From Niabella sp. (GTDB lineage Bacteria > Bacteroidota > Bacteroidia > Chitinophagales > Chitinophagaceae): a stretch of 64,000 bases of DNA. The translations under genes were made by a program, and so were the position numbers. Below the pieces are notes generated by a model. That model saw nothing but the letters and a program-made list of their open reading frames with translations, was not told where the DNA came from and made no database searches. Within the stretch, counting starts at the first letter, position 1; each line of letters opens with the position of its first letter. The stretch covers positions 62,001 through 126,000 of the forward strand of contig NZ_JASLGT010000030.1 in NCBI RefSeq assembly GCF_030150205.1, written 5' to 3'. Below are positions 53,518-62,309 of the stretch, one piece after another.

Positions 53518-56500
53518 TTACAGGGTCATATTTAATCCTACCAGGTACATTTTGCTGGTTGGATAGGACCCATTATCAATACCGGCACCGATGCCCTGTT
53601 TGCCCATAATGCTTACCTCCGGGTCGTAGCCGCTGTAATAGCTGGTAAAGGTGAGCAGGTTGGTAACAGATGCGTAAATTCTGGTGTTGGGTACCTTAAT
53701 GCGGCTGATGCGCTTATTGTTGATGGTGTATCCCAGCGAAATGGTTTTTAACCGCAGGTAAGACCCGTCCTCAATATAAAAATCAGACATGATGGCGGGA
53801 TAGTTCCGGTAGGCGCGGGGAATGGTGTTGCTGGGATTGCCGGGGTCGTTGTTCTCCGGGTTGGCCGGCCGCCAGCGGTCCAGGGCCTTTGCCAGCTGGT
53901 TGTTATCGCCGGTAAGGTTCAGCAATTTTGCAATACCGGTATTCATGATGGCATTGCCCTGCTGAAATACAATGAAAGCCGTAAAGTCAACGTTTTTATA
54001 ATTGATCATATTGGTCATTCCCCCGCTCCACTTGGGTTGCGGATTTCCAAGGATCACCTTATCTGCATCGGTGATCTTATTATCGCCGTTTTGATCTACA
54101 TATCTGAGGAAGCCGGGCATGTTGGCTAATCCCTGCAACACCGGTCCGTTTGCGGCCTCTTCTGCGGTCTGATAAATACCGTTGGTCCTGTGCCCGAAGA
54201 ATACACCAAGCGGTTGCCCTACTTTCATCAGTATTACATTTCCAAACTTGGTATTCGCCGATGAGTTGGAAATGGCAGAGATCTCCTCGGGGCCGCCCAG
54301 GTCCAATACTTTATTCCGGTTGATGGAGGCATTAAATGTGGTGGTCCAGTTAAATTTTCCTATAATATTCCTGGAAGTGATGGAAAACTCCCAGCCCTTG
54401 TTTTCCACGCTGCCTACGTTTTTAGCCACAGTGGTATAACCGGATGCTGCGGGCAGTGCAAAGTCCAGCAACAGATCGGTGGTCTTTTTATAGTAGTAGT
54501 CTGCAGTTATTGAAATCCGGCTTTTAAGAAAAGCCATATCCAGTCCTGCGTTGTACTCGGCTGTTTTTTCCCAACGCAGGTCCTCATTAGCCATACGGTC
54601 GATCATGTACCCGATGCCCACCACACCACCAATGGCCGTGGCTCTTGTAGAATAGAGCGCCTGCGAGGAGTACGCACTGATCCGGTCGCTGCCGTTCACA
54701 CCATAAGACATGCGTAGTTTGAGATCGCTGAACAGCGATTGTTGCTGCATGAATCGTTCATTATTGATGCGCCATGCTGCAGAAGCTGAGGGGAAATACC
54801 CCCAGCGGTTGTTAGCTCCAAATTTTGAGGAACCATCGGCCCGGTATGTAAAGGAAAATAAATAACGATTGTCATAGCCGTAAGTGGCCCGTCCAAAATA
54901 GGATAATAACTGGTATTCTTCTGCCGAGGAGTTTACGGAGGGTACGCCGCTGCCGCCCCCCAGGTTATAAAAGAGGAAAACATCCGTGGCAAAGTCTGTA
55001 TTTCTAGCGCGGAAATTGTTGCGGAAGCTTCCGGTGGCTTCTTCGCCCAGCAAAGCGGTAATAGTGTGCTTTTTTACCAGTTTGGTATAATTGACGGAAT
55101 TATCGTTAGACCATTTATTATAGCCGTCATATTGCTGGTAGCCATCGCTGACCTTATCGCCTTTTATGGAGTTTGGAAAATAATAGTTATCGATTCTGAA
55201 GGTAGGGCTGATGGTGGCATTGGACCGGAATGTGAAGTTTTTTAAAAACCGTACCTGCACAAAACCGCTCACCTGGGCATTGAAATTCCTTTTTTCATTG
55301 GTGGTTTCCTGTGCATTGGCCAGGGGAGATGTAGACACCGGATCGCCGGTTTCGGGGTCTACATAAAAAGACCCGGAAGGGTCCAGCAACCCTTTGTCGG
55401 TAGGGTTGGTGGAATTGGCCCGCAGGATAGATCCGTTGTCGCCTACCTGTATGCCATTCTTAATGGTTTGCGACAGGTTGAGCTTAACACCCGCAGAAAC
55501 CTGCTTGTTAAAGTTAAAATCGATATTGCTGCGCAAGGCCGCCCTGGAATAATTGGAGTTGATGATCAGTCCGCTTTGCCGAAGGTAGCTGGCAGATACA
55601 TAATATTTCACGCGGTCATCTCCTCCTGCAACGGAAACGGTGTTGCTGAGCTGGGGGGCTTCATGGAACATCAGGCTCTGCCAGTCGCGTGTGGTTTGCA
55701 TCGTGTCGGGCTGGTTGGTGATGGGGCTCTGACCTGCCGCTACCCGTCCTTCATTGGCAAGTGTTGCCAACTGGGCCGCATTTAAAAGCGGAAGTTTTCT
55801 TCTTAAATGCTGCGTACCGTAATAGGTTTCGAACCGGACTACCGGCTTTCCCCTGCTACCACTTTTGGTTGTTACCATAATAACGCCGTTCGCACCCCGC
55901 GATCCGTAAATGGCCGTGGCTCCTGCATCTTTCAATACTTCTATCGATTTGATATCACTGGGGTTGAGCGATGCAAGTCCCTGGTCTGTAGTAAAGCCAT
56001 CAACAACCAGCAGCGGTTCGTTATCTGCTTTAATAGAGCTGCCACCTCTTACCCGTATGGAGATTTCGCCTCCGGGCTCGGCAGAAGTGTTAACCACATG
56101 CACGCCCGCGGCATTTCCCTGAAGTGCCTGTTCCAGCGAGGTAATGGGCGTTTTCATGATATCCTGTTCGTTTAATGTGGAAATAGAGGTTGTAAGGTCT
56201 TTTTTCTTTACCGAGCCATATCCGATGATCACAATTTCATCTTCACCCTTGATCGCCTTTTCCAGTACCACACGCAATGTACCGCCGGCAGCAAGCTGCT
56301 CTTTCGATTGGTAGCCTGAATGGCTAAAAGTAAGGATAGGTATTCCTTTGGAAGCTGTTTTGATTTTAAAGGCGCCGTTGTTATCGGATACGGTTCCTGT
56401 GGAGGAACCCTTAACCATGACATTCACCCCGCTTAGCGGTGCACCTGTATCATCTGTGATCGTGCCTGAGAATTCGGTTTGTTGCGCATTGACGCGTAGC

Positions 56501-56544
56501 AGCAATGCCGCCAGGAAAAAAAAGGCAAAGAAACATTTTTTCAT
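53518..56544 (-). CDS. SusC/RagA family TonB-linked outer-membrane transporter
   Basis: A 1008-residue receptor. Signal peptide (cut after VNA), then a CarboxypepD_reg-like domain (about 24-95, FSGTITDDTGAPLSGVNVMV), the plug with the TonB-box-side motif VIIGYGSVKKKDLTTSISTL and the SusC signature GASSIKADNEPLLVVDG-like RGGSSIKADNEPLLVVDGF, followed by SLNPSDIKSIEVLKDAGATA and IYGSRGANGVIMVTTKSG, and a 22-strand barrel ending in LVGLNMTL. No STN domain, so no direct anti-sigma coupling through this protein. It imports oligosaccharides with SusD, the first PUL gene in transcription order. Confidence 0.96.
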   Translation of the reverse strand: MKKCFFAFFFLAALLLRVNAQQTEFSGTITDDTGAPLSGVNVMVKGSSTGTVSDNNGAFKIKTASKGIPILTFSHSGYQSKEQLAAGGTLRVVLEKAIKGEDEIVIIGYGSVKKKDLTTSISTLNEQDIMKTPITSLEQALQGNAAGVHVVNTSAEPGGEISIRVRGGSSIKADNEPLLVVDGFTTDQGLASLNPSDIKSIEVLKDAGATAIYGSRGANGVIMVTTKSGSRGKPVVRFETYYGTQHLRRKLPLLNAAQLATLANEGRVAAGQSPITNQPDTMQTTRDWQSLMFHEAPQLSNTVSVAGGDDRVKYYVSASYLRQSGLIINSNYSRAALRSNIDFNFNKQVSAGVKLNLSQTIKNGIQVGDNGSILRANSTNPTDKGLLDPSGSFYVDPETGDPVSTSPLANAQETTNEKRNFNAQVSGFVQVRFLKNFTFRSNATISPTFRIDNYYFPNSIKGDKVSDGYQQYDGYNKWSNDNSVNYTKLVKKHTITALLGEEATGSFRNNFRARNTDFATDVFLFYNLGGGSGVPSVNSSAEEYQLLSYFGRATYGYDNRYLFSFTYRADGSSKFGANNRWGYFPSASAAWRINNERFMQQQSLFSDLKLRMSYGVNGSDRISAYSSQALYSTRATAIGGVVGIGYMIDRMANEDLRWEKTAEYNAGLDMAFLKSRISITADYYYKKTTDLLLDFALPAASGYTTVAKNVGSVENKGWEFSITSRNIIGKFNWTTTFNASINRNKVLDLGGPEEISAISNSSANTKFGNVILMKVGQPLGVFFGHRTNGIYQTAEEAANGPVLQGLANMPGFLRYVDQNGDNKITDADKVILGNPQPKWSGGMTNMINYKNVDFTAFIVFQQGNAIMNTGIAKLLNLTGDNNQLAKALDRWRPANPENNDPGNPSNTIPRAYRNYPAIMSDFYIEDGSYLRLKTISLGYTINNKRISRIKVPNTRIYASVTNLLTFTSYYSGYDPEVSIMGKQGIGAGIDNGSYPTSKMYLVGLNMTL

Positions 56545-57166
56545 TTGAACAATTTAATCGTTTTTAACACAAGCAATTTGTATAATTGAGATAGCTGCAG
56601 CACAGTTAAGCCGCAACGTTATGAATAAAATTAAAAAGGAAGGGCCTTTCCTGATTAAATATTTACGCAATCGTTTCCGGTAGAACAATGGGATGAGGGG
56701 GTTTTGAAACACTGGTTCGCCCGGGCCTTGAGATTCGGATTGGAAATAGCCGGGCGCTCCAACAAACCGTAAAATGTATGATACCCTGTTCTGTTTATAT
56801 ACAGAACAAGTCTTTTCGTGTTATTGAGTACAGTGCCCGTTTTTGGGGTTACGTTTTTAATTCAATATACCGGGTGATGCTGTTCCTGCGGATGAGCCTG
56901 TTATTATTGCCCGGCTTTTGAGAAAATGTTTTTATCAGGTTGCATTCGTTCGTAAAACTTGCTGCTGATGAAGCGGGCCGGTTATGGCAAAGAATTATGC
57001 ACAGTGTTTGCAGATCTTACCTGCTAAAAAATTAAAATTGATGTGGGAATGATTAGAGTATTTATGTTCACATCCGGCAGTAGAGGAATGCCTATGTGTG
57101 CGCAGCAACAGAATGGTGGTTACCCCTTTTCCGCGAATAAAATGGATCGCAAAGCCAGGATGGTTG
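56545..57166. other. PUL upstream region, no gene
   Basis: 622 bases between susC and the NTF2-like gene without a supported coding frame. It should hold the PUL promoter. Notable is a perfect 8-bp inverted repeat at 56787-56808. No sigma/anti-sigma, AraC or hybrid two-component gene is present on either side. Confidence 0.5.
56787..56808. promoter_or_regulatory. Inverted repeat upstream of susC, candidate operator
   Basis: TGTTCTGT and ACAGAACA form a perfect 8-bp dyad separated by six A/T bases. It lies about 245 bases upstream of the susC start and has no adjoining T-run long enough for a terminator, so a regulator-binding site is possible. Confidence 0.4.
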
Positions 57167-57550
57167 CTACCCGTTTTCCCGGGCTAATTCAGATTCGGTA
57201 TGAAGTGCGCAAACCCAGTTGCCATTTTCTTTGATCCAGGTAGAGGCGCAGGCACATTTTACAGAAGGTTTTTGTTCATCGTCCATTGTTCTTAATTCTA
57301 TCTGGTATGCGATCACGGCGCCGTTTTCGCCAATTGGCTGCGTTTCGGCGCCGGAAATACCGGCTACTTTTATTTTCGCCCCCGCACCGGAGTCGAACAT
57401 TTCTTTAAAACTGGCTTCATCCACGCTTCTTACGCCGTTTTTACCCGCAATGATGCAGGGGAAACGGGTAAGGCTCTTTACGATATCATAATCGTGGGCT
57501 TCCATTGCCTGCCAGTATTTTTTTTCCAAATCGAGGATTTGTATAGCCAT
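57167..57550 (-). CDS. NTF2-like (SnoaL/DUF4440) small protein
   Basis: A 127-residue cytoplasmic protein with an NTF2-like cone fold: ILDLEKKYWQAMEAHDYDIV at the start, a FPCIIAGKNGVRSVDEASFKE segment, then strands AVIAYQIELRTM and CACASTWIKENGNWVCALHTES. DUF4440-type members bind small hydrophobic molecules or act as isomerases; function here unknown. Its trailing ENGNWVCALHTES motif is typical. It is monocistronic, located upstream of the PUL promoter region and on the same strand. Confidence 0.75.
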   Translation of the reverse strand: MAIQILDLEKKYWQAMEAHDYDIVKSLTRFPCIIAGKNGVRSVDEASFKEMFDSGAGAKIKVAGISGAETQPIGENGAVIAYQIELRTMDDEQKPSVKCACASTWIKENGNWVCALHTESELARENG

Positions 57551-57676
57551 AACAAATGATTTAATGTGTTATGAATTGTTTATAATGGGAACATAATGAA
57601 ATCTGTTGCTGCCAATTCATTGCTGATGCCCTGTTGCTTTCAAAACGGGGTAGACGGGTTTGTTCCTGGATACTGA

Positions 57677-57847
57677 TTAATCAATTGGTTTTCGCCCCGA
57701 AATAATATTGTATAATATAATGATCACCGCAATCACCAATAATATATGTATGAGGTTTCCTAACCCCATACCACCTCCAACGCCTATCAGTCCCAGGATC
57801 CAGATAATGATACAAATTACTGCTACTAACCACAATAAATTTCTCAT
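57677..57847 (-). CDS. Lmo0937-like small membrane protein
   Basis: A 56-residue protein, start ATG at 57847. Two hydrophobic helices (LLWLVAVICIIIWILGLIG and ILLVIAVIIILYNII) flank a Gly-rich turn (GVGGGMGLGN) and the protein ends in GRKPID. This is the lmo0937/YqaE-like small membrane family frequent in Bacteroidota and often stress-induced. Role unknown. It is transcribed in the same direction as the NTF2-like gene, 126 bases upstream of it. Confidence 0.8.
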   Translation of the reverse strand: MRNLLWLVAVICIIIWILGLIGVGGGMGLGNLIHILLVIAVIIILYNIISGRKPID

Positions 57848-58388
57848 GGGTAACGATTTTAATGGTTTAAAGATTTTTATAAGCCGCAGGCTGTCCGGCT
57901 GCTTAAAACATTTTCAACCAAATATAATGCCGCGCTGATACCGGGGCGAGGAGAACGCTCTAAGCACCTTATTAGGTCATCTGTAGAATATTTTGAAAGG
58001 GTAACGCAATACCTTATCCGGGGAACGGATTCTACAGTATATGTAAGAAAAATATGCAAAACGGCCTAAATTCGGGTATAAGACAGGTTATTGCATTTTG
58101 GCACAATTTTGTTATTTTATAAATAGATTTTCTTTACCGGGGAGGTGAAACGATCGAAAGATACGTACTGAGAAATAAACCCGTTGAACTGAGCAGGATA
58201 ATGCCAGCGCAGGAAGTAAGAAAATTTATTGCCTCCGGTATTACCGGAGGCTTTTTCCTGATATTATATCCCATAAAAAGCTGTTTATAGAAGGCGAATA
58301 AAAACGGCCGGCCGTTTTATTGCATTTTACCCGGTAGCTGCCCGTGATCCAAAGGAAACGTATTTTTGATGTAAAAACCGGCATCAAT
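57848..58388. other. Intergenic region with hairpin
   Basis: 540 bases between the small membrane protein and the frameshifted acyltransferase-like gene. It holds the terminator-like hairpin at 58231-58256. A frame crossing it (about 58150-58290, ending in ILYPIKSCL) has no recognisable family. Nothing else is seen. Confidence 0.45.
58231..58256 (+). terminator. Terminator-like hairpin
   Basis: A 10-bp GC-rich inverted repeat (58231-58240 with 58242-58251; realistically an 8-bp stem with a 5-base loop) is followed by five T on the plus strand. No plus-strand gene ending just upstream is identified, so it may end an unannotated transcript. Confidence 0.55.
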
Positions 58389-59581
58389 ATGAAATCTCAG
58401 TCTGCTGGAAGGATTAGCGCTATCGATATCATGCGGGGCATCACTTTGTGCCTGATGCTGTTTGTAAATGATCTGTACGAGCCTGGTGTACCGCACTGGC
58501 TGGTACATACAAAGGCGGAGATCGATGGTAGGGGCTGGCAGACTGGGTATTCCCGGGTTTTCTGTTTATGGCAGGGCTCTCGATACCCTATGCGATGGAT
58601 TCGCGAAGAAGAAAGGGGGACGGATGGCCGCAACTGCTGTGGCATATCCTGCTCCGGTCGGTTAGTTTGCTGATCATCGGGTTGCTGATGCTGAACGGGG
58701 GACGTGTTAACCCCGAATTAACCGGTATGCCGGTGCTGTTATGGAAGTCGCTGGTATACGGGTGCATCTTCCTGGTATGGAATGCCTATCCCGTTAATCA
58801 ACGGATGAGGCCGTTCTTTGTATTGCTTCAGCTTGCGGGAGCAGGAGGATTGCTTTATCTTGCATGGATCTTTAAGGCCGGTACACCGGGGGATGTAAAA
58901 TGGATGGAAACAGGCTGGTGGGGCATCCTGGGACTGATCGGCTGGGGCTATTTTACTGCCGCACTTATTTATCTCTGTGCAGGCGGGCGCCTGGCTGCTG
59001 TTGCAGGTTGCTGGCTGCTTTTTGTGGTGCTGAATATACTTTCACAATCGGAGATATGGCATATCGGGGGGCTTGCCGGCAAAATAACCAGTGTGGTATG
59101 GAATGGCAATGTACCGTCTATTGTGCTGGCCGGACTGGCAACAGGAATGATGCTCCGGAAATATGCGGGCGATAAAAGAACGTTATTACGGATACTGGTT
59201 GCCATGGGCGTGGGTTGCCTGGCCGCAGGATTTGTGTTGCGCCACTGGTTTATTCTTTCAAAAATTTATGCCACGCCCAGCTGGGCTATGGTGTGCAATG
59301 GGATCAGCCTGTTGCTTTTTGTGATCGTATATTATTTTACAGATGTATGGGGGAAGGTGAAATGGGCGAAGCTTTTTAAGATGGCCGGCCAGAATTCCTT
59401 AACCACCTACCTGCTGCCGGATCTTGTTTATTTTATTTGCTGGGGCCTGGGCATTCCCCTGTTCTTTTACAAGCAAAAAACACAGGTATGGCTGGCAGTA
59501 GGCGGTTCGGTGGTATGGGCGGGAGTGATGATCCTTTTTGCTTACGGACTGTCTAAACTATCTGTAAAATTAAAGCTCTGA
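58389..59581 (+). pseudogene. DUF5009 / heparan-glucosaminide N-acetyltransferase-like membrane protein, frameshifted
   Basis: The N-terminal part (ATG 58389, SAGRISAIDIMRGITLCLML) and the longer second part (from about 58533 in another frame: LADWVFPGFLFMAGLSIPYA) are consecutive pieces of one DUF5009-type acyltransferase with about ten membrane helices. The switch lies at 58529-58534, where GGTAGGGGCTGG would read through as Gly-Met-Gly-Leu if one T were restored (ATG GGG CTG). So a single-base deletion separates the frames. The second frame alone could be translated from an ATG at 58568 but lacks the first helix. Pseudogene or sequencing error. Intact relatives acetylate sugars at membranes. 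Confidence 0.8.
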
Positions 59582-59675
59582 AATGAAATGAGTAAAGTGC
59601 AGGTACAGTAACATTGGTGAAGAACCCCATACATAAGAAACGGATTTGGAGTAATGCTACGATAAAAGAGATTAT

Positions 59676-60305
59676 ATGAAATATAAACATATCATTTTTG
59701 ATCTGGATGGAACATTGATTGATACGGAAGCGGCAGTACTAAATTCTTTAAAAGAAACACTGCAAGAAACGCATAATGGTGATTATAAATTAGAAGATTT
59801 ACATTTCGCATTGGGAATACCAGGAGTGACAGCGCTTCAAATGCTTAAAGTTGATGATATAGAAAAGGTAGTGTCCGTTTGGCAAAAAAAATTCAAAAGC
59901 CATTTCTCAAAAGTTCGGTTATTTCCCTATATCAAAGAATTGCTTTTTGCCATAAAAGATGAAAACATGAAAATTGGGGTGTTAACTTCTAAAACCCGGT
60001 TAGAATATATAGAAGATTTTCTTCCATTTGGTTTGCAGGATAAAATCGATATTTCATTATGCATTGATGATTACCACAACCCCAAACCATCATCAGCTGG
60101 CATGCTCCTCTACTTGAAGCAGGCTGGTATTAAAGCTGACGAAGCGCTCTATATCGGCGACACTATGTATGATTATCAATGCGCCCGGGAGGCCGGTGTT
60201 GATTTCGGGTTGGCTGTTTGGGGATGTAAACAATTTGAGGGGATCAATGCGGCCTACTTTATTATGTATCCTGAAGAAGTGGTCAAAATTATAAAACGTG
60301 CATGA
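59676..60305 (+). CDS. HAD family phosphatase (phosphoglycolate phosphatase-like)
   Basis: A 209-residue HAD subfamily IA protein: motif I DLDGTLIDTE (Asp10, Asp12), helical cap about 17-80, motif II GVLTSKT (Thr/Ser), motif III Lys in NPKPSSAGML, motif IV IGDTMYDYQCAREAGVDF. Such enzymes dephosphorylate small phosphorylated metabolites such as phosphoglycolate or sugar phosphates. Its GC content is visibly lower than that of its neighbours (AT-rich third positions throughout), which suggests acquisition from another source. It follows the frameshifted gene by 94 bases. Confidence 0.88.
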   Translation: MKYKHIIFDLDGTLIDTEAAVLNSLKETLQETHNGDYKLEDLHFALGIPGVTALQMLKVDDIEKVVSVWQKKFKSHFSKVRLFPYIKELLFAIKDENMKIGVLTSKTRLEYIEDFLPFGLQDKIDISLCIDDYHNPKPSSAGMLLYLKQAGIKADEALYIGDTMYDYQCAREAGVDFGLAVWGCKQFEGINAAYFIMYPEEVVKIIKRA

Positions 60306-60855
60306 GATTTATTGCCATTGCCTGCCGGGGAAAGACGAACGCTAACCAAATAAAAATGTGCCTGCGATTCGCAAAAGATAAGGCCCGGTAAACCATATTT
60401 GAATGAAGTGGTGCGCAAGTTATTTGATCTTTTCGAACTTTTTGACGTCGATTCCGGCCGCATTTCGTAGCTTTTCCTTCAATGGCTTTTTCGAAATGAA
60501 AACAGGAAATCGCCGTCCCTGAATTGGTGATTCTGTGTGCGCCGGCAACTTAAGGAGCGCAGCGGCGTCTTTTGCCGCTCATCTTTTAGAATCATAATAT
60601 TATCTATTCTTTTCAGTATGTTTTCCATTGCTTTTATGGGGACGATCAACCCGGTGGTTGCAGCGGATGCGGTAAGGATAAAGGATTTGCCGGAATATTG
60701 AGCGGGTATATCTTTAATGGTTTAAAACGGGTGAAAGGGAGACCGGTAAGACCGTCTGCTGCATGAATATTTCCTTTCCGGGTTCCCTGAAGGCCCCGGA
60801 AAATATTTTTTTTCGTTGTATTGTTATATCGTAATATTGCAATGAATGACCGGCA
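60306..60855. other. Intergenic region with possible gene remnant
   Basis: 550 bases with no complete gene. On the minus strand a frame from about 60567 to the TAA at 60420 reads like a protein C-terminus (SPIQGRRFPVFISKK then PLKEKLRNAAGIDVKKFEKI) but has no start and an in-frame stop just upstream, so it may be the end of a decayed gene. A 6-bp GC hairpin lies at 60561-60579. The arsR operator motif begins at 60828. Confidence 0.4.
60828..60836 (+). promoter_or_regulatory. ArsR operator-like motif upstream of arsR
   Basis: ATCGTAATA, 20 bases before the arsR ATG, is repeated exactly at 61204-61212 before the next gene of the operon. Sharing the same 9-mer twice in front of the two transcription starts suggests binding by the ArsR encoded here. 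Confidence 0.5.
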
Positions 60856-61185
60856 ATGGGAATTACTAAAACTGAAATATTTAACAAACAGCAGAATCGG
60901 TTAGCCACGATCTTAAAGGCATTGGCCCATCCTGCACGTATTGCAATTCTTCAGCATCTTATAAAGGCAAAAGCCTGTATTTGTAACGACCTGGTGGAAG
61001 AGCTGGGACTGGCGCAGGCTACCATATCCCAGCACCTGCGGGAGTTGAAAAATACTGGCATTATAATGGGAAATATCGAAGGTGCCAGCATTTGTTATTG
61101 TATTGATGAAAAAGTGTGGGCGCAGACCGGCAAAGAGCTTTTCGCATTTTTTACTTCATTTACACCCGTAAAGAACTGCTGTTGA
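60856..61185 (+). CDS. ArsR/SmtB family transcriptional repressor
   Basis: A 109-residue winged-helix regulator: ALAHPARIAILQHLI, the sensing helix region KACICNDLVEELGLAQ (Cys41, Cys43), recognition helix ATISQHLRELKNTG, wing GNIEGASICYCIDE, and a terminal Cys108-Cys109. The Cys pairs fit metalloid binding, though spacing differs from the classical ELCVCDLC motif. It would repress the following genes until arsenite binds. ATG at 60856 is the only sensible start. Next gene 58 bases downstream. Confidence 0.9.
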   Translation: MGITKTEIFNKQQNRLATILKALAHPARIAILQHLIKAKACICNDLVEELGLAQATISQHLRELKNTGIIMGNIEGASICYCIDEKVWAQTGKELFAFFTSFTPVKNCC

Positions 61186-61203
61186 ATTTTTTTTTGATCA
61201 TTT

Positions 61204-61219
61204 ATCGTAATAATACGAT
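61204..61219 (+). promoter_or_regulatory. Palindromic ArsR operator-like site
   Basis: ATCGTA and TACGAT form a perfect 6-bp dyad with ATAA between them, 25 bases before the DUF6428 start. The left half plus spacer (ATCGTAATA) recurs before arsR at 60828. This argues for separate repression of the second promoter. Confidence 0.6.
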
Positions 61220-61243
61220 CATATAAACAATTAATAAGAATGT

Positions 61244-61753
61244 ATGAAATTGTATGAAATCAAAAGCATTTTGCCCGGCTTAAATAATGTGGCATTTCAG
61301 TTACCGGATGGCACCCGTGTGCCGGAACATTTTCATGTAACCGAAGTAGGAATGGTAAATAAACATTTTATTGACTGTGGCGGAACAACCCGTTATGAGG
61401 CTAAAGTGAATTTTCAGCTGTGGGAGGCCAATGACTACGAGCATCGTTTAAAGCCTGGTAAATTGCTGGATATTATCCATCTCTGCGAACAAAAGCTATC
61501 CATCAACGACAACCTTGAAGTAGAAGTAGAATACCAGGATAGTACCATCGGAAAGTATGCCCTGGACTTTAACGGGGAATCGTTTGTACTGGTTTCTACC
61601 GTTACCGGTTGCCTTGCGCAAGATCATTGTGTGCCTGTTGGGGAGGAAAAAGTATCCTTACAGGAGTTGCCATTAAATTCAGCTGCCTGTACCCCGGGGG
61701 AGGATGCTGCTAAGCTTCCGGCTTGTAAAAAAAAACAAAAGAAAACTACATGA
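61244..61753 (+). CDS. DUF6428 family protein of the ars operon
   Basis: A 169-residue soluble protein matching the DUF6428 family that I associate with Bacteroidota ars operons. Features: an early GTRVPEHFHVTEVGMVNKHFID segment with two His (PEHFHVTE), GGTTRYEAKVNFQLWEANDYEHRL, and a Cys/Lys-rich tail (DHCVPVG, AACTPGED, PACKKKQKK). Its role is unknown; Cys and His could bind metalloid. Its stop overlaps the arsC start (ATGA, 4 bases), indicating translational coupling. Confidence 0.75.
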   Translation: MKLYEIKSILPGLNNVAFQLPDGTRVPEHFHVTEVGMVNKHFIDCGGTTRYEAKVNFQLWEANDYEHRLKPGKLLDIIHLCEQKLSINDNLEVEVEYQDSTIGKYALDFNGESFVLVSTVTGCLAQDHCVPVGEEKVSLQELPLNSAACTPGEDAAKLPACKKKQKKTT

Positions 61754-62163
61754 AAAAAGTGTTGGTGCTTTGCACGGGAAACAGCTGTCGTAGCCAGATC
61801 GCCGAAGGCTATTTAAGGCATTTTGCGGGGAATAAGGCGGAGATCTATAGTGCCGGCGTAGAAACACATGGTGTAAACCCCAGGGCGGTAGCCACTATGA
61901 AAGCGGATGAGATTGATATTTCGGCACAGACTTCCAATCATGTAACGGAGTATCGTACTATTGATTTTGACTATATTATTACAGTATGTGATCATGCAAA
62001 AGAAAAGTGCCCGGTCTTTTCCGGAAGGGCAATAAAAATGCATCACAATTTTCCTGATCCTGCAAAGTTCCAGGGCACGGAGGAAGAAACTATAAACGAG
62101 TTCGCAAGGGTGAGGGAATTAATAAAAACGTATGCCCGGCATTTTGTTCAAACGAATCTTTAA
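61750..62163 (+). CDS. arsC: Arsenate reductase, low-molecular-weight phosphatase type
   Basis: A 137-residue protein with the LMW-PTP P-loop CTGNSCRS (Cys8, Arg14) and the resolving cysteines Cys80 and Cys87 (ITVCDHAKEKCPVF), the three-Cys arrangement of thioredoxin-coupled ArsC. The catalytic Asp sits in FPDPAKFQGTEEE. It reduces arsenate to arsenite in the cytoplasm, which must then be exported; no ArsB, Acr3 or ArsP gene follows within the window. Coupled to the DUF6428 gene by 4 bases. Confidence 0.92.
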   Translation: MKKVLVLCTGNSCRSQIAEGYLRHFAGNKAEIYSAGVETHGVNPRAVATMKADEIDISAQTSNHVTEYRTIDFDYIITVCDHAKEKCPVFSGRAIKMHHNFPDPAKFQGTEEETINEFARVRELIKTYARHFVQTNL

Positions 62164-62204
62164 GATATTCAAATCGCTGCCATTAAAAAAATACCATACC
62201 AATA

Positions 62205-62247
62205 GTTTTCTTTCCGGGGCTCGGGGAAGGAACCCGGAAAAGAAAAC
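62205..62247. repeat. Imperfect inverted repeat downstream of arsC
   Basis: Arms of 15 bases (62205-62219 and 62233-62247) pair with one bulged base around a 13-base loop. There is no T-run after either arm, so it may be a weak bidirectional terminator or a remnant element. Confidence 0.4.
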
Positions 62248-62309
62248 GCGCTGTTTAAGGTTTTATGATACCGGTTTGCAGCCACTGTTTTACAAAGCTG
62301 GAGGTTACA

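Noticed and set aside
58150..58290. Small plus-strand gene ending at the hairpin near 58240
   Set aside because: The frame runs through the hairpin itself and has no recognisable start or family.
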